In this document: piece after piece, positions 14,936-24,569 of the stretch
Numbering within the stretch: the first letter of the stretch is position 1
How the letters are laid out: each line of letters opens with the position of its first letter
NCBI GenBank assembly: GCA_051208045.1
Contig: JBPJFY010000015.1
Coordinates: forward strand, 1 to 64,000
Length of the DNA: 64,000 nt
Reading direction: 5' to 3'
Source: LZORAL124-50-18 sp051208045
Lineage (GTDB): Bacteria; Pseudomonadota; Gammaproteobacteria; Pseudomonadales; Oleiphilaceae
Position numbers and translations under genes: made by a program
Notes under the pieces: generated by a model
Database searches by the model: none
What the model was told of the DNA's origin: nothing
The model's input: only the letters and a program-made list of their open reading frames with translations

Positions 14936-17860
14936 ATGTTTAAGAAAACCTTATTAAGTCTTGCGGTTGCATCCTCTGTCACATTGACAGGCTGTCTGGA
15001 CGATGGCAAAACCACTGAGAATGCGAATATCGATTATCAAATTCAAAATCCGGATTTCGACGGAAAAACGTATCCAATTTTTAATCCATTGACGAGTGCA
15101 CTACCAATTCCGAATGACTTAATCTGGGACAGCGTTGCCAGCGACGGCACCTTCCGCGTCACAGACAGCACGCCTCCGGTCACCACCGCCCTGAACAACA
15201 TCAGCGGCGCATCGACCGTAGCGCCTATCGACATCGCCATGAATGGTGCGATCGATCCGGCGTCCGTGGATGGCCGTGCATTTATCCTGACAACCGGCGC
15301 AGATGGCAATCCTACGGTTGTACCTAACCCGAGCCAGAATGTTTTCCTGATTGAGCTGGATTATGCGAGTGGCGAGCCCATCACGGCACTGACATCGGCG
15401 GAACCGCCGACCATTCCATTGGCCGTGACCGCACTTACCGCAGCTGCAGGTGACCCTGCTGCAGGCGCTGCGCTGCTGGGTCTGGCGCAGAATCCGGCCT
15501 ATGAGGCCAGTGTTGTTGACTTGAACGATGGCACCTCACTGATTCGAATCAATCCCTTAGTACCGCTGAATCCGCGCAAGCGATACGTGGTCGCTATCAC
15601 GAATGAAGTCAAAGATGCCACGGGCGAGGCCATTGCTCAGTCTCCCGCTTATCAGAACGTCACCCTGGTCTTGAATGAAGGCACGGAAGACGAGCGATTC
15701 GGTGCGGTGGGCAACAGCGCATTTGTTGCCATCCAAAACCTGGTCAACAAGTTGTGGGAACCGATCTCGGAGACTTATTTTGGCCTGCCTAACCAGGTGC
15801 GTGCTGCTTCGGGCATGCCCACGTTAACGAAAGACAATATTGCCATTTCCTACAGCTTCACGACATCAAATGACAAGCAGGTTTTGCACTACATGGCAGA
15901 ACCTAACAAGTGGTTTGAGGACACATTAAAAACCGCCATCTCCACTGGCGCTCGTACGGCGGCCATGGCGGGTGGCGCTGCTGATTACACGGCCATCAAA
16001 CAAGTGGTTGACGGTGCAATGGCTACATGGCCGGACGCAGCCACACAAACCGCGCTGGGGCAAGCCTATCAATTATGTGCCAGCCAGGGAGCGACCGCCG
16101 GCGCAGCCGCGATCAGCTGTTTAAGCTCGGTTTTCTCTGGCTCTTTGGAGCAAGGTGGACTGATCACCACCCGTCCATCTGCCCGTGACATAACATTTAC
16201 CTCTACAACTGATGCTGCGCAGGTTTCAGCCCTGATGGCTGCAATTGGTATCGCACCAGGGGAAGTCAATGTTGCGATGGGCTCAATGGAGATTCCCTAC
16301 TACCTGGGCATTCCTACCGAAACTGATGGCAGTGCTTTGAGCAGTCAGTTTACTGCCAACCAAGGCTTGGCCCAGGCGTTGAACGCACAATTTGGTGCCA
16401 TTGGATTGAACCTGCCACAGGCAGACCCATCCAAATCAACCATCGTGAATTACCTCTACCCGTTCCCACAGAAAACGGCCGACGTAAAAATTCCTGTGAT
16501 TGCCATGTACCCGGCGGGTGCACAGCTGAACGCAGGCAACCTGCCGGTGGTTATCTACCAGCATGGTATCACTACCGATCGTAGTGCCGCCCTCACCTAT
16601 GGTAGCTTGCTGGCACGCACTGCCGGTGTGGTTGTGGTTGCTATTGATCAGCCCATGCATGGTGTTGATGCAATCACTACCGATGCACAGAAAACGCTGG
16701 CCACTTCGTTGCTGACCGCAGCAGGCGTGACGGCAGATACGGCAACCGTTGATGCAGTGGTTGCAGGCACATTTAATGTCGGTGTATTGCTGCAGATTCA
16801 AGCGGCGGGATGCCCCACCAACATTACCAACCCGGCGGATGCCGCACAAATTGGCGCGGCTACCCAGCTCGTGTTGTCTGGTACCTGTGGTGCTGACGCA
16901 GCGACTCAACTGGGTGGCGCATTGGTTCTGGAAAGCACGGTAGCGAATGGCGCCAGTACCATTCCGGGTCTGCCAAGAACGGATTACGAACGTCACTTTA
17001 ACTTTACTGCTGACGCTTCGGCGAACCCCATCCCCATGGTATTCGATCATGACAGTGCGGTAGGTTCATCCGGCTCCTTGTTTGTTAACCTGCAAAACTT
17101 CATGAATTCGCGTGATTTGCTGAGACAAATGGTGAATGATCTGCAACAGTTGCGTATGTCCGTGGGCGGCATCGATCTCGACAGCAACGGCACCGCAGAC
17201 ACCTCCGGCTCAAGCGTGTACTTCGTTGGCCACTCATTGGGTACCGTCGACGGTATTCCTTTTGCTGCAGTAGTCAACAAAACCGCGACCACCTCGGATG
17301 ACCTGGTGGCGACCAACTTCCTGACCCCCGGCGGCGGCATTGTGAGACTGTACGAAAACTCTCCCTCCTTTGCACCGGCCATTCTCGGCGGGCTTGAAGC
17401 TGCTGCGGGACTGGTACAAGGTGATGCCAGCCTGGAGACGTACTTCAACGTCCTTCAGGCGACCCTGGACGCAGGTGATTCTGTAAACTACATTCAGGAT
17501 CTGGCGGGCACACCTACACTGCTCTCCATGGTGATCGGCGATCAAACTATTCCAAACTCCGCTTATCCGGAAGAAAATACTTTGGGCAACGCCTCGCCAG
17601 CGCCACTTTCCGGCTCTGAGCCATTGGCACGCCTCACCAATGCAACCAACATCCACAGCGGCACCAATGCGTTGACTGGACCGGCCATTACCCGCTACAC
17701 CGGCGGAACGCATGGCACTCCTGTACTGCCCACGCCGGGCGACGCAACGGCGGCAGCGGTATTCCAGGAAATGATTGGCGAGAGCGTTTCCTTGATTCTG
17801 ACTCAAGGCACGGCAGTGATCGTGACAGATCCTTCTGTGGTTCAGCAAGCTTCCGAGTAA
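14936..17860 (+). CDS. Secreted Pla-1/cef-type lipase, lipoprotein
   Basis: A 974-residue exported protein. A type II signal peptide ends in the lipobox LTGC, so C20 should be lipidated. The N-terminal part (YPIFNPLTSALPIPNDLIW) resembles the bacterial virulence-factor lipase N-terminal domain. The C-terminal alpha/beta hydrolase part holds VYFVGHSLGT, with nucleophile S767 in the GxSxG motif, and an earlier VVIYQHGIT typical of an oxyanion segment. The predicted role is hydrolysis of lipids or esters at the cell surface. Many stretches are rich in Ala, Thr, Gly and Asp. The length fits the extracellular Pla-1/cef family. It converges on a PhoD-like lipoprotein and shares its terminator. Confidence 0.85.
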   Translation: MFKKTLLSLAVASSVTLTGCLDDGKTTENANIDYQIQNPDFDGKTYPIFNPLTSALPIPNDLIWDSVASDGTFRVTDSTPPVTTALNNISGASTVAPIDIAMNGAIDPASVDGRAFILTTGADGNPTVVPNPSQNVFLIELDYASGEPITALTSAEPPTIPLAVTALTAAAGDPAAGAALLGLAQNPAYEASVVDLNDGTSLIRINPLVPLNPRKRYVVAITNEVKDATGEAIAQSPAYQNVTLVLNEGTEDERFGAVGNSAFVAIQNLVNKLWEPISETYFGLPNQVRAASGMPTLTKDNIAISYSFTTSNDKQVLHYMAEPNKWFEDTLKTAISTGARTAAMAGGAADYTAIKQVVDGAMATWPDAATQTALGQAYQLCASQGATAGAAAISCLSSVFSGSLEQGGLITTRPSARDITFTSTTDAAQVSALMAAIGIAPGEVNVAMGSMEIPYYLGIPTETDGSALSSQFTANQGLAQALNAQFGAIGLNLPQADPSKSTIVNYLYPFPQKTADVKIPVIAMYPAGAQLNAGNLPVVIYQHGITTDRSAALTYGSLLARTAGVVVVAIDQPMHGVDAITTDAQKTLATSLLTAAGVTADTATVDAVVAGTFNVGVLLQIQAAGCPTNITNPADAAQIGAATQLVLSGTCGADAATQLGGALVLESTVANGASTIPGLPRTDYERHFNFTADASANPIPMVFDHDSAVGSSGSLFVNLQNFMNSRDLLRQMVNDLQQLRMSVGGIDLDSNGTADTSGSSVYFVGHSLGTVDGIPFAAVVNKTATTSDDLVATNFLTPGGGIVRLYENSPSFAPAILGGLEAAAGLVQGDASLETYFNVLQATLDAGDSVNYIQDLAGTPTLLSMVIGDQTIPNSAYPEENTLGNASPAPLSGSEPLARLTNATNIHSGTNALTGPAITRYTGGTHGTPVLPTPGDATAAAVFQEMIGESVSLILTQGTAVIVTDPSVVQQASE

Positions 17861-17874
17861 TTTAGCCTGCTCAG

Positions 17875-17907
17875 AAAAAACCCCGCTTCGGCGGGGTTTC
17901 TTTTTTA
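17875..17907. terminator. Bidirectional rho-independent terminator between lipase and PhoD genes
   Basis: CCCCGC (17881-17886), loop TTCG, and GCGGGG (17891-17896) form a stable stem, extended by A-T pairs. It is preceded by an A-run and followed by a T-run, so it works on both strands. Confidence 0.95.
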
Positions 17908-17918
17908 GCGGCTTTTAA

Positions 17919-20198
17919 TTACGCCAATCGCACCAACGCATTGTTCTCGACCCGGTACTTCCGCTCAAACATGCGATCTGTGGCTATTTGAGCCGCATCA
18001 TAATACGACGTTTTAACCAGATCCAGGCCTGCAGACTCCGGTAGCATCTGTACAAAAGTGACTTCTGCTGCGACTGCGTCCACGTACATAATCCCCAATC
18101 CATGTTCATTCAGCTTGCCCAGCTTAACGCGTTCGTCACTTCGCTCAATAATGGTTTCACCCAACACCAGCAGCTGATTGACTCCTGCCTGCAAAGTAGC
18201 GGCATCCTGTGTAGGATCTGCAGCAACCAGGTCGTTGACCAGAGACGCTGTTTGCCCCTCCAGAATCTCCATAAATGTGGCCGAGGAGATCGACGACGTT
18301 GTAAAACAGTAACGCCCCTCACCATGATCGGACACCCAGTTGGAATGAATGTCGCCCGCGATGGTCAGTACACCGTTGGGCGAATTCGCGGTTGCGCCCA
18401 TTTTAGGCAAGAGCACCTGGTCGCGGAATCCCTGAAATCCATCCCATTGATCCACATTAAGATAAAAGTCATTCTGCAGCATCGTCGGCAGACTCGCCTT
18501 GATCGATTCCGGCAGCGCGGAATCCAGCCCCAGCACCATCGGCGTCAGCGACACGGAACTTCCCAGCACGCGCCAAGTTGCCTCGGATGAGTCAAGAACA
18601 CCTTCCATCCAGGCCCATTGCGCCTCACCGTAGGGGTTTTGCGCCGCCACAGGCACAATCTGCTGACTTAGCGCATCGTAGGACGACTTAACCACCAGGT
18701 ACCGGCTACCGAGCTCCCCACTCAGGGCAGTTTTCCCTAATGCAAAGTACGACAACCCATCCAAAGGCTGAATATTGGCAGCGATATCTGCCTGCAGCGC
18801 AGCAGCTGTCGCCGCATCCAGCGCTGAACTGGCCACCGCTCCGTCAATCACCGCGTTCAAGTACGCGGCGGAAAGATTGCCTGCCACCACCGATGCCGCT
18901 TTCTCAACAGCGCTTTGAATCGCATCTTCGATGGGCGCATCCGTTGCGGAATAGAGTGCGGAATACATCCCTGCCACAATCTGTTGCAGCGCACCCTGTG
19001 TCGCTGGTGAAAGCGTGGACACAACCACATACGCCAGCTCGGGTTTTGTCGCCGGTCCCACGGGTGTGATCACTGTGCCAGGAAAAGCATCTTCCGGAAT
19101 CAAATGATCAGGTCGGAACGTGCGATAATCCCCCAGAATGAGCTCCAGATGTTTCCCAAAACGTAAATTTCGATAGATCGATATGCCCGAGGTCAATGCA
19201 CCAATACCCGTCCCTGTGTCGGTTCCCTGGGATAATTTCGATGAGGCGACATCGACCCGCCCTGTTTCACCTGAGACCATGCCTGCGACCGAATCCTGGT
19301 CAATCGGCATGTATTCCAGCCACGCCTGCTCGGCATTCTGCTTGCGCTGCTGACTCCCCTCCCCTGTCTGTACCCCATAAAGCGTGGAGTTATTCTGCCA
19401 GCTGTCATCCGAAAACTCGTGATCATCCCAAATAGCCACGACAGGAAACTTTTCCTGCACTTTTTGCAGTACGGCATCCGTGCGATAGGTTTTGTACACC
19501 TGACGATAGTTATCCAGACTTTGTGCGGCATAGAAAGTCGCACCACTGTCCGATTTCAGCGCCAGTGCACCCGCGATATCATCAAACATAAGCTGCCGGT
19601 CTTCCGAGCTTTGCTGGAAGTCAGGATCACCACTCGTCTCATAGATGTAATCGCCCAGATGTACCACAAAATCCAGATCATCCATATCTTCCTCTAACAG
19701 GCGAAGATAAAGATTGAAGTAGCGCCCAACGTAATCCTGGCAACTCGCAAAGGCATACTTCACCGGCACATCGGAAGATGCAGCGGCCGCAGTTTTCGTG
19801 CGGCCGACCGGTGACAAGTCACCTCCATAACTGAAGCGATAGTAGTAGTGTGTGTGCGACTGCAACGCAGTGACACGCACTTTCAGGCAGTGGTCGTTAC
19901 CTGCCAGTGCACTCAAGGTTTCCTCGAGAACCACCGTGGTAAAACTGGCGTCGGTGGATACTTGCAGCGTGACGTCGAGATCACCGGCAATGGCATCGGC
20001 AATACGTGTCCAAAGCACTACACTGCTTTCCCGCGGGTCGCCAGACATTACTGAGTGAGGAAAAAAGGGCGACCGAGGCACCTCAGCCAACGGTCGATGA
20101 TCGTCGTCATAGTCGTTACAACCAGACAACATCGGCACAGTGGCAGCACCGGCGGCTACAACGAGGGTTTTAATAAAAGTTCGACGGGTGAAAGCCAT
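17919..20198 (-). CDS. phoD: PhoD-like alkaline phosphatase, Tat-exported lipoprotein
   Basis: A 759-residue metallophosphatase. The N-terminus carries a twin-arginine motif RRTFIK (5-10) and then a lipobox LSGC (C27), so it is probably exported folded by Tat and lipid-anchored. A PhoD N-terminal domain (SPFFPHSVMSGDPRESSVVLWTRI) precedes the metal-site motifs HLGDYIYE (180-187), WDDHEF (257-262), GDYRT (356-360) and AGDIHSNW (614-621). It likely releases phosphate from phosphomono- or diesters. It is longer than typical PhoD proteins (about 520-600) because of an Ala-rich insertion at about residues 395-490 and another at about 648-685. The start has a GAGAGAAG site. A PhoD-family phosphodiesterase is the main alternative. 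Confidence 0.87.
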   Translation of the reverse strand: MAFTRRTFIKTLVVAAGAATVPMLSGCNDYDDDHRPLAEVPRSPFFPHSVMSGDPRESSVVLWTRIADAIAGDLDVTLQVSTDASFTTVVLEETLSALAGNDHCLKVRVTALQSHTHYYYRFSYGGDLSPVGRTKTAAAASSDVPVKYAFASCQDYVGRYFNLYLRLLEEDMDDLDFVVHLGDYIYETSGDPDFQQSSEDRQLMFDDIAGALALKSDSGATFYAAQSLDNYRQVYKTYRTDAVLQKVQEKFPVVAIWDDHEFSDDSWQNNSTLYGVQTGEGSQQRKQNAEQAWLEYMPIDQDSVAGMVSGETGRVDVASSKLSQGTDTGTGIGALTSGISIYRNLRFGKHLELILGDYRTFRPDHLIPEDAFPGTVITPVGPATKPELAYVVVSTLSPATQGALQQIVAGMYSALYSATDAPIEDAIQSAVEKAASVVAGNLSAAYLNAVIDGAVASSALDAATAAALQADIAANIQPLDGLSYFALGKTALSGELGSRYLVVKSSYDALSQQIVPVAAQNPYGEAQWAWMEGVLDSSEATWRVLGSSVSLTPMVLGLDSALPESIKASLPTMLQNDFYLNVDQWDGFQGFRDQVLLPKMGATANSPNGVLTIAGDIHSNWVSDHGEGRYCFTTSSISSATFMEILEGQTASLVNDLVAADPTQDAATLQAGVNQLLVLGETIIERSDERVKLGKLNEHGLGIMYVDAVAAEVTFVQMLPESAGLDLVKTSYYDAAQIATDRMFERKYRVENNALVRLA

Positions 20199-20308
20199 AC
20201 TTCTCTCTCTTCTTATGTTTATGATTGCTCGGAAGTGGAATCCTGACAGAACAGGACTGAGAAAAGCATAGCTTAGTTGACCCCGCTGTCACAATGAAAA
20301 CTAAGGCC

Positions 20309-20335
20309 AAAAAAAACCGGGCAGATGCCCGGTTT
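20309..20335 (-). terminator. Rho-independent terminator after argG
   Basis: AAACCGGGC (20314-20322), loop AGAT, and GCCCGGTTT (20327-20335). On the minus strand the stem is followed by a T-run (complement of the A-run 20309-20316). It ends the argG transcript. Confidence 0.9.
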
Positions 20336-20353
20336 AATAAAAAAATGACTGAA

Positions 20354-21571
20354 TCAGACGCGACCTTTCTGCGCTGCAATTCGCAAACGCAAGGCATTGA
20401 GCTTAATAAACCCTTCCGCATCTTTCTGGTTGTACGCACCCGCGTCATCTTCAAACGTCGCGATGGTTTCATCAAAAAGAGAATCATCTGACTTTCTTCC
20501 CGCGACAATCACATTCCCTTTGTACAGTTTGACACGCACCACACCATTCACCACGGCCTGGGATTCATCAATCATCGCCTGCATCATCTGACGCTCCGGG
20601 CTCCACCAGTAGCCGTTGTAAATCATTTCGGCATACTTCGGCATCAAACTGTCTTTCAAGTGGGCCACTTCTCGATCCAGCGTAATGGACTCGATAGCAC
20701 GATGGGCGCGCAACATAATTGTGCCTCCCGGAGTTTCATAACAGCCACGGGACTTCATGCCGACGTAACGGTTTTCGACGATATCCAGACGACCGACACC
20801 GTTCTCGCCACCCACTTTATTCAGGTAGGCCAACACCTCATGCGCCTTCATATCCCGGCCATCAATCGCGACAATGTCGCCATTTCGGTAGGTCAACTCC
20901 AGGTAAGTCGGGTTATCCGGAGCCTGCTCCGGGCTCACACTCCAGCGCCACATATCCTCTTCGGCTTCCGCCCAGGGATCTTCCAGAATGCCGCCTTCGT
21001 AGGAAATGTGCAGAAGATTGGCATCCATGGAATACGGGGACTTTTTGCCCGCCTTCTTGAAGTCCACGGGAATATCGTGCTCTTCGGCATAGGACATCAA
21101 CTTTTCACGCGAGAGTAAATCCCATTCGCGCCAGGGCGCAATCACTTTGACGCCCGGCTTGAGCGCGTAGGCCCCCAATTCAAAACGCACCTGGTCATTG
21201 CCTTTGCCGGTCGCGCCGTGCGAAATGGCATCAGCTCCGGTCTCATTGGCAATTTCCACCAATCGCTTGGCGATTAAGGGACGGGCGATGGAAGTACCCA
21301 ACAGATACTCGCCCTCATAAATCGTGTTTGCACGGAACATGGGGAATACAAAGTCGCGAACAAACTCTTCACGCAAATCTTCGATATAGATTTCCTTCAC
21401 ACCCATGGCTTCCGCCTTGGCTCGTGCAGGCTCCAGTTCCTCGCCCTGACCCAGATCCGCTGTAAATGTTACCACTTCACAGCCATACTCCTGCTCCAGC
21501 CAGCGCAAAATAATGGACGTATCCAGTCCACCAGAATACGCCAGTACCACTTTTTTAATGTTCGACTTCAT
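20354..21571 (-). CDS. argG: Argininosuccinate synthase
   Basis: A 405-residue enzyme of arginine synthesis that ligates citrulline and aspartate using ATP. The ATP pyrophosphatase P-loop AYSGGLDTS is at residues 11-19, followed by the citrulline/aspartate-site segments ISHGATGKGNDQVRFE, SPYSMDANLLHIS and YETPGGTIM. The length is the usual one for the shorter bacterial form. A GAAGGA site lies just upstream of the start, and a TACAAT on the minus strand (complement of 21609-21614) is a fair -10. The argG-motY-pyrC-rnt-peroxiredoxin order matches Pseudomonas. Confidence 0.97.
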   Translation of the reverse strand: MKSNIKKVVLAYSGGLDTSIILRWLEQEYGCEVVTFTADLGQGEELEPARAKAEAMGVKEIYIEDLREEFVRDFVFPMFRANTIYEGEYLLGTSIARPLIAKRLVEIANETGADAISHGATGKGNDQVRFELGAYALKPGVKVIAPWREWDLLSREKLMSYAEEHDIPVDFKKAGKKSPYSMDANLLHISYEGGILEDPWAEAEEDMWRWSVSPEQAPDNPTYLELTYRNGDIVAIDGRDMKAHEVLAYLNKVGGENGVGRLDIVENRYVGMKSRGCYETPGGTIMLRAHRAIESITLDREVAHLKDSLMPKYAEMIYNGYWWSPERQMMQAMIDESQAVVNGVVRVKLYKGNVIVAGRKSDDSLFDETIATFEDDAGAYNQKDAEGFIKLNALRLRIAAQKGRV

Positions 21572-21654
21572 AATGTTCCTTCGAGTATCCGCGCAAAAAC
21601 AGCGTGCTATTGTACTCGGTCTTACCGGAGTTTCCCAGCGGTGACACCCGAAGG

Positions 21655-22572
21655 TTATTCGGCAGGCGCGGTCTCATCTTCGATCGGTGCACGCTCTCCC
21701 CGCTGCAAACGCACGGTGGCGCGACGGTTTCGCTCTCGATTGGACTTGGTTTTGTTGCTGACGACCGGATATCGCTCGCCATGATAGCGCGTCGTGACTA
21801 ATTCCGGCGCTAACCCCATTTTGACCAAATAGCTCGTAACCGCATCGGCCCGATCCCGCGAGAGACGGCGGTTGGTGATTCGACGACCACTTGAGTCGGT
21901 ATGGCCATCTACAAAGATCGCAGACACCGTTTTGTCCGCCTGCACGTAGAGCACCACCTTATCCAGCGCTTTTTTATCTTCTTTGTTTAGGGCAGCCTTA
22001 TCCGCCTCGAATTGCACCACAGTGCGCTCCACCTGCCGAAAGTTCACCGGCAGTAACGTAGCGACACAGGATTGATAATCGTTGTAAAACTGCGAAAAGT
22101 TCACCGGATTCACCCGCACCCGGATACGATCTTCTGAATACCAGGCTTTGCGAGTAAACGTCGGCATCATGCCGTCCATCAAGCCGGCCATCATGTTGGT
22201 TGAAACCACTTCCCCGACCGCCACAGGTCGCCGGGTGCGCAGCACATCCACCAACCCCAGATCCTGAACCTGCCTGCCAGGTGCCCAATCCGGCGCTTCC
22301 ACGACGAGCGCGGCCCGGCCTTCAGCCATGGGGCTTTGATTGGTTTCGAGAAAAAACTTCAGCTTCTCTCCCGCTTCGTGGTAGAACACCGCTTTGCCAA
22401 AGTTGGGAATACTGTGTGTCACGCTGCATTCAAAGATGGACGCGGCCTGATACCATTGACTGTTTTCGATACTTGCGCTGTACGTCAAGACTTTGGCGTA
22501 CCCGGTCACCGTAAAAAGCCACACCCAAATCCCCGCCACACACGCTCGCCAGGGCGTCACCTGCACTTTCAT
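21655..22572 (-). CDS. motY: MotY-like flagellar motor T-ring protein, OmpA domain
   Basis: About 305 residues: an N-terminal signal peptide (MKVQVTPWRACVAGIWVWLF then TVTGYA), a MotY-type N-terminal domain, and a C-terminal OmpA/MotB peptidoglycan-binding domain with VDGHTDSSG and NRRLSRDRADAV. MotY forms the periplasmic T ring that anchors the stator around the flagellar basal body. Identification rests on the domain order and on the conserved position between argG and pyrC, where Pseudomonas has motY. The ATG at 22572 has GGGAG five bases upstream and is chosen over the ATG at 22584. A generic OmpA-family lipoprotein is the alternative, but there is no lipobox. The FliK-like, CheW and CheW-domain genes in this window also point to a motile cell. 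Confidence 0.82.
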   Translation of the reverse strand: MKVQVTPWRACVAGIWVWLFTVTGYAKVLTYSASIENSQWYQAASIFECSVTHSIPNFGKAVFYHEAGEKLKFFLETNQSPMAEGRAALVVEAPDWAPGRQVQDLGLVDVLRTRRPVAVGEVVSTNMMAGLMDGMMPTFTRKAWYSEDRIRVRVNPVNFSQFYNDYQSCVATLLPVNFRQVERTVVQFEADKAALNKEDKKALDKVVLYVQADKTVSAIFVDGHTDSSGRRITNRRLSRDRADAVTSYLVKMGLAPELVTTRYHGERYPVVSNKTKSNRERNRRATVRLQRGERAPIEDETAPAE

Positions 22573-22762
22573 TCCTGCTCCCATATGCTCAATTCAGCCT
22601 GTCTGCCTATCCCATGCATTTAGCGGGCCAACCACAATTCCAACAAAATCCCTGTGCATTCGCTCCAAGGTATCACATTTATGTCAGCCAAATGATACAC
22701 TTGAGCCAATTTCACGTTCCACCTCTTGGTCGACCGCTGTCGGCCCGCGTAAGGATTAGATT

Positions 22763-23797
22763 ATGTCCACTCTGGTTATTGACCGCCCGGATGACTGGCA
22801 CCTGCATTTGCGGGATGGCTCGGTCCTCGCAGATACGGTCAGCGCGTCGGCGCGTTACTTCGGCCGAGCGATCGTCATGCCCAATCTGGTACCCCCGGTG
22901 GTGACCGCCGATGACGCCGCGCAGTATTTTGACCGCATTCGGTCACACATTCCGCCAGGCAGCCCGTTCAACCCGCTGATGACACTGTATCTGACGGATA
23001 ACACGACACCGGAGCAGATTGAAGCCGCCGCCAGGAACGAACAGATTGTGGCATGCAAACTTTACCCCGCTGGAGCCACCACCAATTCGGACTCCGGTGT
23101 TACACGACTCGACGAGCTAACCCCCGTACTGGAAGCGATGGCAGATCTTGGCTTGCTGCTGCTGATCCACGGTGAAGTCACCCATGCCGAGGTAGATATT
23201 TTTGACCGTGAAAAGCGCTTTCTGGATGAAACGCTCAGCCGTATCATCGAGCGTGTTCCCCAGCTGCAAATAGTTCTGGAGCACATCACCACGGCAGATG
23301 CTGCCAGTTTTGTAAAGGATGGCCCGGATAACCTTGCGGCAACCATCACCCCTCACCATATGATGTTCAACCGGAATCACATGCTTGTCGGCGGGATTCG
23401 ACCGCACTTTTACTGCCTGCCGATTCTGAAGCGAAACACCCATCAGGAAGCCTTGCGCGCTGCTGCGATCAGCGGTAATCCGAAGTTCTTTCTGGGGACC
23501 GACTCAGCGCCCCATGCCGTGAATAAAAAAGAAGCCGCCTGCGGCTGTGCGGGCTGTTATTCCGCGTATTCGGCAATAGAATTGTACGCTGAAGTGTTTG
23601 AAGAGCTGGGTGCACTGGACAAACTGGAAGGCTTTGCGAGCCATTTTGGCCCAGACTTCTACGGACTACCCAGAAACCAGGATAAAATCACGCTGGTACA
23701 GGAAGCATGGGTACTGCCGGACGCACTCACGCTGGGTGATCAGCAGGTCATTCCCGTAAAAGCCGGGGAAACACTGCGTTGGCGGGTGCAAGACTAG
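22763..23797 (+). CDS. pyrC: Dihydroorotase
   Basis: A 344-residue zinc amidohydrolase of the class II (PyrC) type, closing carbamoyl-aspartate to dihydroorotate in pyrimidine synthesis. The metal motif HLHLRDG gives H13 and H15. The lysine expected to be carbamylated is K99 in ACKLYPAGATTNS. The later HGEV, EHITT and DSAPH motifs supply further ligands and the catalytic Asp. The length matches E. coli PyrC (about 348). An AAGGA ribosome site precedes the start. It diverges from motY and is followed 50 bases later by rnt, as in Pseudomonas. Confidence 0.97.
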   Translation: MSTLVIDRPDDWHLHLRDGSVLADTVSASARYFGRAIVMPNLVPPVVTADDAAQYFDRIRSHIPPGSPFNPLMTLYLTDNTTPEQIEAAARNEQIVACKLYPAGATTNSDSGVTRLDELTPVLEAMADLGLLLLIHGEVTHAEVDIFDREKRFLDETLSRIIERVPQLQIVLEHITTADAASFVKDGPDNLAATITPHHMMFNRNHMLVGGIRPHFYCLPILKRNTHQEALRAAAISGNPKFFLGTDSAPHAVNKKEAACGCAGCYSAYSAIELYAEVFEELGALDKLEGFASHFGPDFYGLPRNQDKITLVQEAWVLPDALTLGDQQVIPVKAGETLRWRVQD

Positions 23798-23847
23798 CAT
23801 CCCGGTGACTTTCGTACGAACTTCAACGATTACAGGCCACGAGCTTC

Positions 23848-24501
23848 ATGCAACTTCAAGATGACGACTTAGACAAAGAATCCAAGCACCCAATGGCTCA
23901 CCGATTTCGTGGCTTTTTGCCCGTTGTCGTGGATGTAGAAACCGCCGGATTTAACAGCAAAACCGATGCCCTGCTTGAAATCGCGGCAGTGATCGTAAAT
24001 ATGGACGAATCCGGGGATGTTTACCCGGGGGAGGAAATATATTGCCACGTTGAGCCTTTTGAAGGGGCAAATATTGAGGCTTCCGCACTGGAGTTCACCG
24101 GCATCGACCCATACAGCCCGCTGCGAATGGCACAAACGGAGCAGGAGTCACTGCAGGAAGTGTTCAAACCCGTTCGGCGCGCAATCAAAGACATGGACTG
24201 CACGCGTGCCGTTTTGGTCGGGCATAACGCCTTTTTCGATCACGGCTTTGTGTTTGCTGCGTCAGAACGCAATAACATTAAGCGCAATCCTTTTCACCCC
24301 TTCTCTACCTTCGATACGGCCACATTGGCGGGGCTGGCGTACGGTCAGACCGTGCTGGCCAAGGCGTGTCGAGAGGCTGACATTGATTTTGACAACAAGG
24401 AAGCACACAGTGCGCTCTATGACGCGCAAAAAACCGCTGAGCTCTTCTGCAATATCGTCAATAAGTGGCAATCCATGGGGGGATGGAAACGGCAGTGGTA
24501 G
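23848..24501 (+). CDS. rnt: Ribonuclease T
   Basis: A 217-residue DEDDh 3'-to-5' exoribonuclease that trims the 3' ends of tRNA and other stable RNAs. Exo motif I is DVETAGF (D29, E31), motif II lies in LVGHNAFFDHGFV, and motif III is HSALYDAQKTAELF with the catalytic His and Asp. Basic and aromatic residues of the RNA-binding surface (FRGFLPVV, NPFHPFSTFDT) are as in the family. The ribosome site is weak; an internal ATG at M16 (MAHRFRGF) is possible but homologues carry a similar N-terminal extension. A hairpin terminator follows. Confidence 0.96.
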   Translation: MQLQDDDLDKESKHPMAHRFRGFLPVVVDVETAGFNSKTDALLEIAAVIVNMDESGDVYPGEEIYCHVEPFEGANIEASALEFTGIDPYSPLRMAQTEQESLQEVFKPVRRAIKDMDCTRAVLVGHNAFFDHGFVFAASERNNIKRNPFHPFSTFDTATLAGLAYGQTVLAKACREADIDFDNKEAHSALYDAQKTAELFCNIVNKWQSMGGWKRQW

Positions 24502-24522
24502 CTGATTGATCGATCACCACGC

Positions 24523-24546
24523 AAAAGGGCCCTTCCGGGCCCTTAA
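24523..24546. terminator. Bidirectional terminator between rnt and the peroxiredoxin gene
   Basis: AAGGGCCC (24525-24532), loop TTCC, and GGGCCCTT (24537-24544) form a perfect 8-pair stem with short A and T flanks, between two convergent genes. Confidence 0.8.
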
Positions 24547-24569
24547 ACATCTTCAGACGTTCGACAACC

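Noticed and set aside
16436..17050. A 204-codon antisense frame inside the lipase gene
   Set aside because: Shadow of the GC-biased lipase coding frame; rich in Cys, His and Arg with no family pattern.
20294..20491. A 65-codon plus-strand frame across the argG end
   Set aside because: It overlaps the argG terminator and coding region and has no family resemblance.
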